From contig NC_052622.1 in NCBI RefSeq assembly GCF_016545825.1, positions 1,183,001 to 1,247,000 of the forward strand: a stretch of 64,000 bases of DNA. Direction: 5' to 3'. The notes under the pieces are model-generated. The model ran no database searches. It saw only the letters and a list, made by a program, of their open reading frames with translations, and was not told where the DNA came from. This stretch comes from Eucalyptus grandis (lineage: Eukaryota > Streptophyta > Magnoliopsida > Myrtales > Myrtaceae). Position numbers and translations under genes: made by a program. Positions 50,801 through 63,604 of the stretch are shown here, in pieces. The first letter of the stretch is position 1, and each line of letters starts with the position of its first letter.

Positions 50801-53800
50801 GGTAACCCAAAAAGAGTTAGCAATTTAAGTGAAATATAAGTTTGTCTTGGTAAATATATATAATAGCTATTACATTTAAAGAGATGGCAAAAAAAATAAG
50901 TAAAAGTTGATAAAAAGAAAGAGATATTGATAATTGCACATTGTTAAAAGGAGTTGGTGATTTCATAAAAGTGTTGGTAAATTATTAATAAATTAGTTAG
51001 AAATCGGGTAACTGGAAATTTTTAATTACAGCTTTTTGTCACATACAACTCTTTCAAAAGTTTACCAGCCTTTAAAAATATTCAATCTTTTTTTTGTGGA
51101 AAAAGGAACAATAGAGTCGTCCAAATAACTCTTGGAAAAATAATGATAGAAGAATAACCATGACATTTTCCTTGTTTGTTGGAAAAAGAGAACGGGTCAG
51201 TAACGATGAAGAAAAAGGGTAATTTGTGAATGTGCTTTCATTCTTTCATATAAGGTAGAAAATGCCATGTATGCTCAGAGAAAAATTGATTCTCTCCTTC
51301 GAGACGCCAAATTTAACGTGTTTAGTCTACGTGCAACTGCAGTTTTTATTGAAACTGGTGTTTCCGGTCCTGTATGCAATTGCAGTCTTTATTGAAATTG
51401 GTCAGTCTTGTTAGTCGTTCGAGGGAAATTGTTTCTCATTGTTTTCTTTCCCTTCTCACCATATCCATGCCTCCAAAAACAGCAGCTACTCAATGAAAGT
51501 TCTCAAAACATCTTTAGGCTCAGAGAAAAGGACAAATATGCCAAAGACGCGTGTACCTTTCTTTCCCTAATGCTCCTCAAACTTCTCTCGAGCTGATCCC
51601 CTATCTCTTGGATTTCGTCAATCGAGCAAGACCCCAGACATTGTCCTGATAGCTTCCTGATGTAAAAAAGAAAAGGAGTATCATAGTTTAGGGAATTAGA
51701 TATCAAGAATCCATTTCGATCCACAATATATAAGAGAGAAGTCTCAAAATTTGCGGACCGTAGAGAAACTTCAAGAAGCTCAATCTTCCTCTCCATATCC
51801 GTGGTTTCTTGCTTCAGATGCTGCACATATATGGAGATTGTGATATTTATGAATCCAGTGAACGGAATAATACGAACTGAACAAATGTGAAATTAGTAAT
51901 GGATAAAACCAATCATAGTGAACAAATCTATCACACCACAGGATCCTGCAAAACTAAGACTGCTACTACAAGAACCCTAATGTTCTCGTAAAATTTGTAG
52001 CTGGACACAAACCATGGTCGATTCTATGGCTTAGCGCCTCAGTAATTCTTGACATCAAAAGTAGTGTTCTTACCAAGAACGCGGTTCGATATTATTACAA
52101 TCTGCAAATACTTACGTATAGGCTCACACCAACAGCCAATTTCAAAACTTCCTTCAAGAAAACAATAAGATGTAGATGCCCAAGGAGGTGATGTTTTCGA
52201 GGTATTACGTGGAGGGTGATGAGTGGGATTTCAGAAGCTGAAAGCATTTTAGACGACCAGTTAATGTCCTGAGGACATGTACAAAGATCAAAATAGCACT
52301 TTTAATGTTTCAATTAACTTGAAACCTATTTGTCTCTCTATACATATCAGCAGTTTCTCCTCTCTGCTTCCCAGTCATTGCCAAACCAGAAAGTAAGTAC
52401 ATCCGCAACTTATCTCGGATATATACACCTTCTCATTAAGACAAAAACTTACCACATTAATGATATATGCGGAAATTGAATGTCACTTGACTCTATCCCT
52501 ATTTTTACAAGTATATCATCATCATTAGTATGATCCCTACTTTGTGGTTTTAGTGATTCATTTAAATCATGTATGCAGGTAGATTGTCACGCGATTCTTT
52601 GCATATGAGGCGACTATTTATGTATACACAAGCACATATTATAAGATTGCTGGGCAAATAGGATTTCTCGCCATCTGTGTTTGTGTATAGACTTCTCTGT
52701 AAGCCCTATCCTGAAAAAAGTTATGTTTGATGTTATATGTTAATCCTCCAGAAAGAAGGAAAAAAAAAAGCCAGGAATTTGTTTTCTTACATACAGCAAA
52801 ATGAATAAAATCGAACTGCTCAACTTGTTTAACCTCTAAAAAATGTGCTTGAATAGTTCAAATATGACTAGTCCGATGCTATTGACTTCTATTGACTAAC
52901 AAACATGGCAACTTGTTTAATTAAACTGAGAATCTCACTGAACTCCTTACGAATGCACCAAATGTATTATCATGGAAAGGTTAGAGCACTGACCAGAATA
53001 TATTGCTCCATATTAGCCCGGTACGTATCCACACCATTTGTAGATCTACGATATCGATCAATTGTCTTTCGGATTCTGAAAAATTTGCAAAGATAGCATA
53101 TGAGCTCAGCCACTAGGAATACATTCTCCAAATTAATCAGGTATCATCAAAACTAAAGTAATCAAACATTAAGCATTAAACACAATCATTTTTGTGAATC
53201 ATGCATGACTTCCAGTGAATATGTATCACTACCACTCACAAACAGAATATGCAAGGACCATAAGCCTCTGCAAGAAGCTTTTAGCGTCTCAGCAACTTAT
53301 TTGCAACGATGTGAATTACTTGGAAAAATCTTGGTTGTCCTTCTTATACTTTGTAAATAATCGACGCCTGAGAGAGTATAGAGAATTAGGAGGTAACACA
53401 AATGAGAACTTAAATGGAAAGCTCGCTCGCCATTCAGAATTCATTTAAGAGATAAAAGCAAAACAAGAAATCTTTCTTGTTCTCAAGCCAAAGCTAAATA
53501 AGTTATGAATCAAGACAAGTCTATCTTCTCACTCATCATAGCATGCTTATGTAGATGAGTTTGGAACGACCCTTTAAGCATGAGTAATTGCCAAGACTCA
53601 TTGGAAAGATAAAAATAGTTTTACTAGAAAACAACTATAATTAAATAAGGACTCCGGCAACTTAACGGCATTTACTAGACCTTGAAAATATGAAAATCAA
53701 ATGTAGTTGGTTGTAAGTCTCCTAGTTTTACTAGTTCTGAGTTAATGGAATGCTCCGACATCAATAACAATGCCAGCAATATTTTCCTTCAAATTTTAGC

Positions 53801-55755
53801 GTGAAAATGTTCAATTTCACATTATAAAAGTATATTATGTGCGCATGTGAAGTATATTTAAATGTGAGTGAATTAATGCAATGTTTTTTGCTCAAGCCCA
53901 AAGTCTTCAATATTCCACACACCACTCCTTGTCAGTAAGAAGTAAGAACAGCACATGATGCTTGTAAAATCATCAGTTGCACTGTGAAGCAGTACAAGGA
54001 CTCACTACTTCAGAGAGAAATTATAAGAGCAAGCAGTTGCACCTACATTTAACTTGTGACTTCAAGTACTTTTCATCCCGGAAAATGAAGAACAGGGAGT
54101 ACTTACATGGTGGAGCAACTAAAATGGCAAACATGTACAATTGCAGTACTCTATGAGTGCGAAATCCAAGAGATCAGTGTGCTGTGTCATGTTAGCCTTA
54201 ATCTATTATATTAGTGAATGTACTCGATCCCATAAAATCACCACTACACAAATCTAGTCAAGCCCATGACCTTATTCACCTTTCAAAGCATCGTATAATT
54301 AAAAGTACCTAAAATAGAAGATGTCAGGACTTGTTTCACACTTTTTTGTTTAGGGTTAAAGTACCATTAAAAAACCAACTTGAAAATCTTTTGCATGTTT
54401 TGTTTGGCTCAGAAAATAGATTAATTATGCTCTAAATTTCGATTCAATGAACCACGATTTGAATTGCTTATTGATTATGGCGGTAGATAGGTAACACATT
54501 ATTCAATTTCCCGACTAATAAATGTCATATAAAATTCTAGTTTTTGCCTTGTGGTATGGTCATAAACTTGAGACACAGATCTGCATGATTTGTAAGATAA
54601 GCATTATCAGATAGGGTACATAAAATAGTCTTAATTCATGTCTAAGTGGTATGATTACAACAAACTAAATCAAACAAGGTATAGTTTGAAGGCTTCACAC
54701 TTTTCAACTTCCAAGCAATCAAATTTGTTTGGAAAAGATCTACTTCGAATAGATTAACACCTAACTGCAAATACGCTTACCATCATCATGCCCCAAGAAT
54801 TAGTTATAGAAATCAATCCCTAGAAGCAGACTTCAAAACCTATAACACTTCAAAAAGGAACACTATTCGGCATGTTCATTTCATATCGACGTGGAATTGG
54901 GGCGAAGGCTGACGAAATAATATCAGTTCCCAGTGTCACTAACATTAAATTATATTTTCATTCCCCAAGACAAAGTACTGAGTATTCTAACATGTGAAGA
55001 AGCTGGAGGAGATCAGTACTTGCAAGATATTCAACAATTAGTTTCATCGGAAGAACCATTAAGAAAGAGGGAGTCTAACTCCAACGCCACAGCGTACAGA
55101 ATGAATGCCTTTGATCATCAAATCCCCCTCACCTAGCCATTCGATTAGGGTACACCCCAGTGCAATGACTATAAAAATAAAAAAAAATAAAATAAAAAAA
55201 AGCGAAAAAGAAGATTTTATAGTTTCATACTTCCTTTTCTCAGCTAATTTCAACTAGGATATCTGAATAAAAGCCATGTTTTTAAAAACTGTCCGAAAAT
55301 GAGAACCAAATTGGTCATCATGGTGGGTTAGTCCATGATCGAAGAGGAAAGACACTAAACGCTTGACCAAAACCAAAAATGGTAGAAAAGAAAAGGAGAT
55401 TAAGAAAAAAAAAACCGATGCCATGATGCTCTCTTTTTTACACTTGACAAACACAGAGCAGATATGTGTGCATATCCCCTCCTTTCGGACATAAGAATGT
55501 TAACAAGGCTCAATCATGTTCCTTATCTAAAATCAACTCGAGAAATTAAAAAATCTTTATGCAAACGTACTCAGAATTGCTTGAGAACTCGTAAAGCCTT
55601 CCTTTCTGCGAAAAGATAATCACAGCAACTTCGGCATCGCAGAGGACTGAGAGCTCGTAAGCTTTCTTCAGTAGCCCATTACGGCGCTTCGAGAAGGTGA
55701 CTTGCCGGCTCGTCACATTCTCAATTCGCCTCATCTGAATTTTGCCTCTTGCCAT
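47899..55755 (-). CDS. MADS-box copy 3, SOC1/AGL42-like MIKC transcription factor
   Basis: Spliced CDS of 209 codons plus stop. Exons: 55571-55755, 52994-53075, 51759-51820, 51557-51656, 49976-50017, 49837-49878, 47899-48015. This is the most canonical copy: the MADS domain starts [10 protein letters not shown] and contains [20 protein letters not shown] and [12 protein letters not shown] without unusual changes. The K-box exons read [20 protein letters not shown] and [20 protein letters not shown], and the C-terminus ends [12 protein letters not shown]. Inferred role as for copy 2: nuclear CArG-binding regulator of the SOC1/AGL42 clade. Intron 2 is only 1173 nt against about 3660 in copies 1 and 2, because of an internal deletion. 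Introns 3 and 5 are about 100 nt, as in the other copies. No stop, frameshift or broken splice border was found by eye. Expression cannot be judged from the sequence. Confidence 0.92.
54760..55136 (+). pseudogene. Copy 3 counterpart of the intron-1 antisense ORF, frameshifted
   Basis: The same block in intron 1 of copy 3. The first half carries frameshifts and a deletion around 54905-54920. The second half still reads in frame ([37 protein letters not shown]) and ends at 55134-55136. Confidence 0.4.
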
Positions 55756-55768
55756 GATCGAATTGTCC

Positions 55769-55865
55769 CTACATACATGACGGTTATCAACCCTAGAATG
55801 ACAAGTATTCAATAATAGCAATGAACTTAACAAATATACCTCAACAATCAAAAACCACAACTCAC
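55769..55865 (-). other. 5' UTR intron of copy 3
   Basis: Donor ACTG/GTGAGT and acceptor GTAG/GGAC, 97 nt, 13 nt upstream of the ATG. Same arrangement as copies 1 and 2. Confidence 0.6.
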
Positions 55866-56870
55866 CAGTGACTTTGTGCAGCTTCAACCAGCTGAAGATT
55901 TATCTAGACTTTAGACTGAAGTACTTGAGAAGCCAAAAACACTGCAGGAGAAATCACGCTTCTTTTTTTTTCAAATAGAGAAAGACTATTTCACATTCGA
56001 ACACAAGCCAAACCCACAGGATAAAGATTTCACAAAAGCAATGGTCGGAGAAGGAGAAATATGGATTTGCCCAGCGTAATAAAAGGGGAAGCTTCTCCAC
56101 TCTATGTCAGAAAAATGAACCACAAAAAATTCAGAAACCCTAAAGAGGAACGAGGGCGAAGACAAAAACCAAAAAACTGGGATGAACGCAAAGGATACAT
56201 TAGCAGTTGATGGATCTTTCTTTATTCTGTGGCCACAAACATGAAAAGAAGAAAAAAAAGTTACTATTCAAAATTCAATGAAAAGGAAATACAAACAAAA
56301 AAGGAAAGAAACAGGGAGGAAAGCAAAGCATTCGAGGTCAACCAAAACGGCATGGTTAATTTGGCAATGAAGATTCAAAGAAGCAGATGGATTCTCTTTG
56401 TTTTGGTAAAATTAATAAAGAGTGTAGAGAGAGACAGAGAGACAGAGAAAGAGAGAAGATTTTTTGTTTTTTTCCGAAAAAACGTATATTTTTATTGAAA
56501 AGAGCGGAGAGAGAGAGAGAGAGACAGAGGGACATGCGAAAGAGAGAGCAGCGAGAAACGAAACAGGTGAAAAGAAAGAGAAAAGGTAGTACGATAAATA
56601 TGAGAATTGTCGACGTCATCGTACCATGAGGTGCGCAGTTAACCAATGGGACGTTTTTTTTTTTTGGTCGAAAACCAATGGGACGTTGACCAGTGGGAAA
56701 AATTATCTCACTCAAATTCAGTGGGCCTCCACTAGACCAATGGAAAGAGACCCTGTCTTTTTTCTTGGGCCAAGTAGGAACAGCCTCGGCGCTCTTCTTC
56801 AATCGATTCCTCTCTTAATGGGTTTGTGAGAACCAGGAGTACTCGAAATTATTACCATGATAAATTCATG
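55866..56870 (-). promoter_or_regulatory. Upstream/5' UTR region of copy 3
   Basis: Homologous to the upstream regions of copies 1 and 2. Carries two GA-rich tracts (about 56427-56456 and 56507-56525) and a short poly-T interruption near 56656 beside a locally repeated GGGACGTT block. The transcription start is not resolved. Confidence 0.45.
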
Positions 56871-57189
56871 GGTAAAATAGATACCTGAACTATCCTTTAG
56901 CTTGTCTTTTTCTTCTTATAATTCCTCATTATATAAGGGAGTAAAAAATACCTAAAACTTTTCGATTCAGGTAATAAGTATAGGAATTTGGGAAGTTTTA
57001 TGCTTTGATTTGGGTTTTAGGTTTTTTTTTTGCTTAAGCACATGAGAGTTCAAAGGCTATTGACTATGGTGCACTAATCCTAGATCGCTTAATTTTCTAA
57101 TTAGCATAAATGTGATCTCCGATGAGACTACTGTGTTTTGATAGAAGACTAGCAAAGCAAACGTATCATGGTGTTACTTGAATAAAAAA

Positions 57190-57575
57190 AAAAAACTTCT
57201 TGTTTTCGGGAACAATTTCTAAAAATAAGCCATTTTTTTCTTTTGTTCATCTTCCTTGCCGTGGCCATCGCCTGACCGCCGGCAACCGTTGTCACCGCAG
57301 CTCGACCGTCGACCGTTGCCGTTGCCCACCACCCACAACTCACCGCACGTCATCAGCTATCGAGTATGGCAATGCATGAGCAAGAAGAAAAAACGAATAA
57401 ATGCATAAATTTGTTAATTGAACCGAATGCATTTCTAATCTTTTTTTATTCCGAGAATTTAATTTTTATATAATTACAAAACAGGTTATTTTACTCATAA
57501 ATTGTTCCAATGAGTAGAAATAGAAAAAAACTATTTCTAAAAAAAAATTGTTTCTCGAAGTAGAAACTTACCATA
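57190..57575. mobile_element. MITE-like insertion between copy 3 and the unit-4 copia remnant
   Basis: Absent from the equivalent place in units 1-2. Inverted ends: TTTTCGGGAACAATTTCTAA near 57200 and TAAAAAAAAATTGTTTCTCG near 57540. A short GC-rich middle (57255-57345). About 390 bp with no coding sense. Target duplication not defined. Confidence 0.55.
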
Positions 57576-57754
57576 CACGGCCTAAATAGGTAGCAAAATT
57601 GTAGCACTTTATAGTTGTGAGTAGACAAAGAAGGCAAATTGGGCCGCTTATACATTATAATTATACATTTATTACTTATGCATTGCCAGTAAAGTAATAA
57701 GGTAGAAACATATGAGCTTTCGTCTTACTTCGAGGGAACAGCTAGTGTTGAATG

Positions 57755-58340
57755 AAGAGATTTAATCACTCTATTAGAACTAAACATGGGATCTTGCTAA
57801 AGTATCGAAGAGCCACAATATTATTGGAAACAAGTGGGTCTACAAATGGAAGGAAGGCATCGAGGTGTAAGGTAAGACTTATTGTGAAGTGTTATACACA
57901 ACAAAAGAGCATTAATTACAACAAGGTCTTTTCTCCTACTATAATACGTACTTATATTTGAATATTACTTTGTCTTAATTGCTACATAGGATCTCAAGCT
58001 AGAACAACTAGATGTGAAAATGACAATTTTTCACAATGAGTTCAAAGAGTAGATTTACATGAGGCAGTTAAAATGATTTGTTATTTCGGATAAGGAAAAC
58101 CATGTTTATTTATTAAATAAATCTTTTTATGGGTTGAAACAATCTCATAAATAATGGTATAATTATTTTGATGCTTTTGTGGCTGAGGCTATTCGAAAGT
58201 TAGTCTACTTTAAAAGATTGGAGGATGGATCCTTGATAAATCTAATATTATTTGTTGATGACATATTGATAACTGTTAAGATTATGTGGGAAATTGATGT
58301 GTTAAAGAAGCAGTTGAACGCTGAGTTTTAAATGAAAAAT
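57755..58340 (+). mobile_element. Decayed Ty1/copia reverse-transcriptase remnant, unit 4
   Basis: Plus-strand pieces include NYNKVFSPTII, a QLDVKMTIFHNEFKE-like segment, NHVYLLNKSFYGLKQ and LILFVDDILITVK. Same position and decay as in units 2 and 3. Confidence 0.8.
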
Positions 58341-60843
58341 TTGGGTGCTACATAGAAGAAGAAATGTCAAAAACACTTATTGGATCAACTATATGAAGAG
58401 ATTTTGTTTCAAATTATGCTGTAAATTTTGCTTGCAATTGGGTTGATTATTTGTAAATACTATGGGTTTAGGTATACTTTAACTGTGGGAAATAATTGAG
58501 CATGTAAACGATTATTAATTCTATGATTCTCCAATTATTAATAGATTATTTGTTGCTAGTTCTTCTCGTTGAAGAGTTACCAACACATAGACCAAACCAT
58601 GTAAATTCCTAATGTTTTTTCTTGGTCCTGACTTATTTCTATGGTAATGTTGCATTGATTTAATTTGCAAGATCCAATGTTTTCCACATTAATTTTACAA
58701 AGTTTAATTGGACAAGTCACCATATCAATTATAAAATACAAAAGATGAGGACAACATAGCTAATGCAATGTGGATTCATGAGGACACCCAAACAGCATAG
58801 GCCTTTGATTAAATCACATATCGATAACATAGGCCTTTAATTAAATCACATATCTTTACTAATATATTAAGCCAAAGCACGCACCTTACACATACGACCA
58901 ACATGTGCCATTTGTCATGTTTCTACATCACAACAATCTTGACCCCCTCAACTATTCCACATTTTTTTCAATAATTATGTACATTTTATAGTGCAAACAT
59001 CAACATAGTTGGACAGCATCTTCTCTCTACCAACTCAATACGGAGGCATGTCTTCAAAACGAAGATGCAATACAGCTTCCACAGCTGCTAATACTAATTT
59101 AGTTTCTTGGACAAAAGGCAATCGTAACATTCTCAATGAACCTTATACAAAGCTAACGGTGCTAAGCTAGATTCAAAAATCTAAATAGCCAAGGAATCAC
59201 ACAAATATTTGTCAATTGGGATGGCGGATATTTTCTCCTTTAGCAAACCAACAACTTTTAAGTCAAGTTTTGACAAATAGAGTGTGTTTAGAAACTCTAT
59301 CATACATTTGTAGTTATCTCCCTGCCATTCACAGTATCTACATGTAATAGTTGACACTAGGAAAATTATGTATGTGTTTGTCTAAATTAAGTAATGGTTA
59401 ACTATGGGAGAAGTAATGCTAAATCTTGCATTGGCATAATATACACATCGTTAATTGATTAAAGATTTCAACACGTTGTTCATTATTTCGACACATAAAA
59501 CGGGTATTGTGGAAAGTAATCATTTGGTTTATTGGTAGTTTGGTTAAAATGATTGGAAAAGAACTACTCATTACAAATAGTATTTTGCATAAACAAATAA
59601 TTCAATTTTACTTTTAAAAAAATTTCAAAGAGATTCTTATCATTTTGATCAATGGATTCATTCAAATAAATTTTACTTTTAAAAGTACTCTCACTTAATA
59701 TTGATTTACTTCTTCACGTCATTTTCTCAGGTTTATTTCATGCACGCAATCCCTTTTTCTTATTTATTAGGACATTGAGATACTTTTCTTGGCATGGAAT
59801 TGACTCATCCAAGACAATATCCTTGTTTTAACAAAAGGAATTATAGTAGTATGATGTTTTATAAATATAAAAAAAATCACATTATTATTGGAGTATAGTT
59901 GACAAACTGGCCATGGATCTTGATGTAGACCAACCCAAATTCAATCTTGACAAGTGGCTAGGTAGAGGATCCCACCGTCTTTCCACTACAAGCTAGTCCA
60001 TAGATTTTTCTATCATGAAAAAGGAAAGCAAAGTGAAAAATAGAAAGCGTGTACATAAATTTTATTTCCTTTTTCTTATTTATTTGTAGTTCGTATTAAT
60101 TGCTAAGCTGGATGCACTATTTATCTTAGTCATCTCATGTGTCACTTATTATCCTTAAATGTCTACCCTCCAATCCCCTTCCAATTAAGGCATCGCCTTG
60201 GGAACATGTCATCATTTACGAGATCGGATGGAAGCTTTCTGTCAGATGAAAAAAGTTGGACCTCGTTGTTCGGGATGAGTTACAAGTCTACTGAATAGCC
60301 TCATGTTGCAACATGACAATTTTCATTCTAGAATATTTCAGATGCCCATGACACGTATATTTGCATACATCGACATGAGGAAAATCATAGAGGTAATGGA
60401 TGAACCTTTTTTGGCTTCGCCAACCTTTAAGAGATGTCCGACCAAAAACAAAACCTTAAAGAGGTGTCCTCAGACCAAAAAATAAAATAGATTAAAAACC
60501 TTAGAGGTGTCCAATGATGTTGAAATTTACGCAAGCAGTTCGAAAATATGCTCTACCAATATTGTAATTCAAATGTGAAGCCCAAGGTGCAGGCAAGTTA
60601 ATTCCTTTATTTCTTTGAATCTTCCTATATATGTCCTTGTCATTACTCATTTCTAATTTGATATTTATTTGCCTTCGCTATTCTTACTCGTGGATTTTCG
60701 AAATGACTACCATGAATCCCATCATATTTTGTCGTGACAGTGCTAAGGGAAATCCAACTAAGTAAAGACTTCACCGAGTGATGCTGCTATAATTCTTATT
60801 TTATTCTATTGAACAGGTATTATTAGGGTGATGGCGAACCGAT
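58340..60843. other. Shared spacer and 3' flank, unit 4
   Basis: No gene seen. Collinear with the other units but lacking every Mutator-like element: at about 60135-60150 CATGTGTCAC runs straight into TTATTATCC, giving the empty site of the element in units 1-3. The likely 3' UTR with AATAAA on the gene strand lies near 60806. Confidence 0.6.
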
Positions 60844-62997
60844 TTAACTCTCTGGCAATCCAATGAACAACCCGGTCTCAACATCTGTACTCCAGCTACT
60901 CCGCCTATGTATTGCTGTTGCTCTCGGATTAGCAGTTGATTGCCCATGATTTGCAAGACACTGAAATTGGAAGATAGATTTCAATAAAATAAAAAATAAA
61001 ATAAAAAGGACCCAAAATGCTTTTTAATTTAATGAAATAACAAATGCAATTGAATGACGACGAGGAACCTAGAAACCTTCACTAAATTAAAATGGGAAAA
61101 AGCTTCAACACAATTTGAGATTTATAAGCAGCGAACAAGCCTTTCATTGGATCTAATTAGGTGATGAAGCATCTGTCTATGCACTCATATTTATTAATGG
61201 TCACAAGGAAATTTCAATTTTTTCTAACATCTGACTCTAGAAGAGGTTCTCTCCTCCATTGTCGGGAAAAAAAAACTCTAAAAGTGGTTAGCTACACCAG
61301 ACATGACCAGACTTTGGTTCCACCTATAGTCAATGTCTAAAGTATAGACTAATATCTCATGAAGGTAATATGCTCTATGTTGTAATTTTTCAACAGTGGT
61401 CATATTAAGAGGCTATTAGTTTTTATTATTGAGTTAGTATTTTCTAAACAGATCAACTAATGGTTACAAAGTCATAGAAAGACACAGGAACTTTCAGTCC
61501 TACAATCCCATGTTAGAAGCATAGAAATGTACCTGATGATAGTAAGCTGGGTAGTAGTTTTTTCAACATTAATTACTAAGAAACATTGTGCTACTAATTT
61601 TTATTATCATATTGACAATTACTAACTTTGTGATATTTTCACTAGGAAAGTTGAATTTATCTCAACAACTAACTCTAGAAGTGATTTTCTCTTCAGTTCT
61701 CAAAAGAGAAAAGAATAAAAAACAAAAAAAAAACTCGAAAGTTGGGTACGCCAAATGTGATCACTAAGAACTATGGCTGCATCTATAGTCCTCAGTTGGA
61801 AAACACAATATATTCTTCCGTGAAATAAATTTTCTCAAAATTGTTATATCCACAAGCGGGTCGCTAACTTAGTGCTAGTAACCCTTTTCTTTTCAGGTGA
61901 GTAACTTTCCAAGCATATCAAGTAATGGTCATGGGAGCACAGAAAGAAAAGGATTTGGGTCCGTCTACAATCCTACAGTCCAATAGACATGGTTGTATCT
62001 CTTAATCGTAATTCCCCTAAAATTTGTTTTCCCAACATGAGTTCCTAACTCTGCATTAGTAACTTCTATATGGAGTCAATCACTTTCTTGACAGATCAAG
62101 TGCAGGACCATAGTAAGGACAGAAATTTGAGTTTATCAACAATTCCAGGTGAAAGAGAAAAGTAAAATTGTATCTTGTGACAGTAAATTTCTCAGTGTGG
62201 CAATAATTTTCTCAACATAGATTAGTAGCTTAGTGCTAGTAATAAGTTTCAAGCAGATCATACGGTCTCAAGATCATAGGATTCTTTGGTGATGTTCAAC
62301 GAATCTGCTCATTCTAACTTATGCTATCAAAAATAAAACTTCTCACAGATAGAGAAAGGTTCAATATAAATAACGGCACATAACCCTGAAATTAAGCATC
62401 TCCTTTATGCATTATCCTCTCCATAAAAACTGATCATGTTGCAGTACTCTTTAAAGGTTTAACACCAGGACTAATAGACAGCAAGATAAACTGATGACCA
62501 GCACATTTAACCAGTACAATAAACTGTACAGCACACAATCTACTATTATTGGTTTGATGGACAAAAGCAACAAGCTTCTTCACTACACAGGCCTATTAGA
62601 ACATTAGGGTGAAAAAAATTATTAATCATTAAAGACCCCTCTCCGGTCTTAGCAGATCATAAAACTACACTGCCAGATCATACATGAAATTCACCGAGAG
62701 ATTCTATTGCAGGTTTCACAAGTTTGCGGAAAGTAGTTAATATATGCATGGAAGAGTGATAATGCATGGCAAGTGAAGGAAGGAAATAAAAGCACAGATG
62801 GGAAAGAGGGTGACACCTTTGCAAGAAGCTTTGCATTCTCTTCTCTCAGAGACCTCTCCTGAAGTACACCAAATAAAGTTGCTAGAATGATATAACCAGG
62901 AATTCAACAACAACTGATGAGATCGGACATGCATTCATCATAGTTGTCCACTTACCTTCGCTTGTAACTGCTGTCTCTGATCGTTAAATAATTGAAC
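60844..62997 (-). CDS. MADS-box copy 4, partial: last three exons of a SOC1/AGL42-like gene
   Basis: Only the 3' part lies in the window. Exons: 62956-62997 (VQLFNDQRQQLQAK), 62817-62858 ([14 protein letters not shown]) and 60844-60960, which ends [12 protein letters not shown] and a stop. Lengths of 42, 42 and 117 nt and phase 0 match copies 2 and 3, and intron 5 is 97 nt as there. The K-box, I-region and MADS exons would lie beyond the right edge: in copy 3 the next exon upstream is 1.5 kb away. The visible part is open, but whether the whole gene is intact cannot be known here. Intron 4 of this copy carries a short LINE tail at 63423-63604. Confidence 0.85.
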
Positions 62998-63422
62998 CTG
63001 TAAAAGAGGTCCACAGAAATATTTTAACTTTCGTGTGTGTGCATGTTGTCCCCATTCCTTTCTTAGTATAAAAGGTAACCAAAAAACGAGAAAATATATT
63101 GAAATGATGAATGATAGAAATGAAAGGACGATACTTTGAAACTTTTTCAGAAATACAGTTCAAGTGAGAAGTTGTACACGGAAATCAGCGAGGTTAATAA
63201 ATTAAAAAATTGGAAATATTCTATTATTTTGTGCCAAAGAAGCCAATTTTTTTTTTTAATATTTTGTGTTAATCAGTATAAATTTTGTCAATAAGTGTGA
63301 AGAAACCATTAGTAAAAAATGATTGAATTTTTTTTTTTTGTTAGAGATAAGAAAAATTAGTCATTTAAGCAAACCAAACAAACCTGTTAACTAATCAAAT
63401 AAGAATTGGTGACACGGAATTA

Positions 63423-63604
63423 TTTTTATCTTTTTGGTAAAAGGTAAGGAATATATTGAGGAAGAGCCAAATGTACAAAAGATCTCATCACCAGAAACTA
63501 GCACTCCAAATGCAGGAACAAAAGGAGTGGAAGGGTGACGAGATGTAAAAGTCGCAAATTGCGGCACACACACTACAACACCAAGACCAAAAAGAAGCAC
63601 GGCA
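63423..63604 (-). mobile_element. Short LINE tail (182 bp) in intron 4 of copy 4
   Basis: Flanked by the perfect 16-bp repeat TGGTGACACGGAATTA (63407-63422 and 63605-63620). The plus strand begins TTTTTATCTTTTTGGTAAAAGGTAA-like, resembling the 3' end of the LINE at 11170, so it is a severely 5'-truncated copy inserted in the minus orientation. Confidence 0.75.

Noticed and set aside
56356..56802. 148-codon minus-strand frame upstream of copy 3
   Set aside because: Low complexity from CT tracts and not preserved in the other copies.
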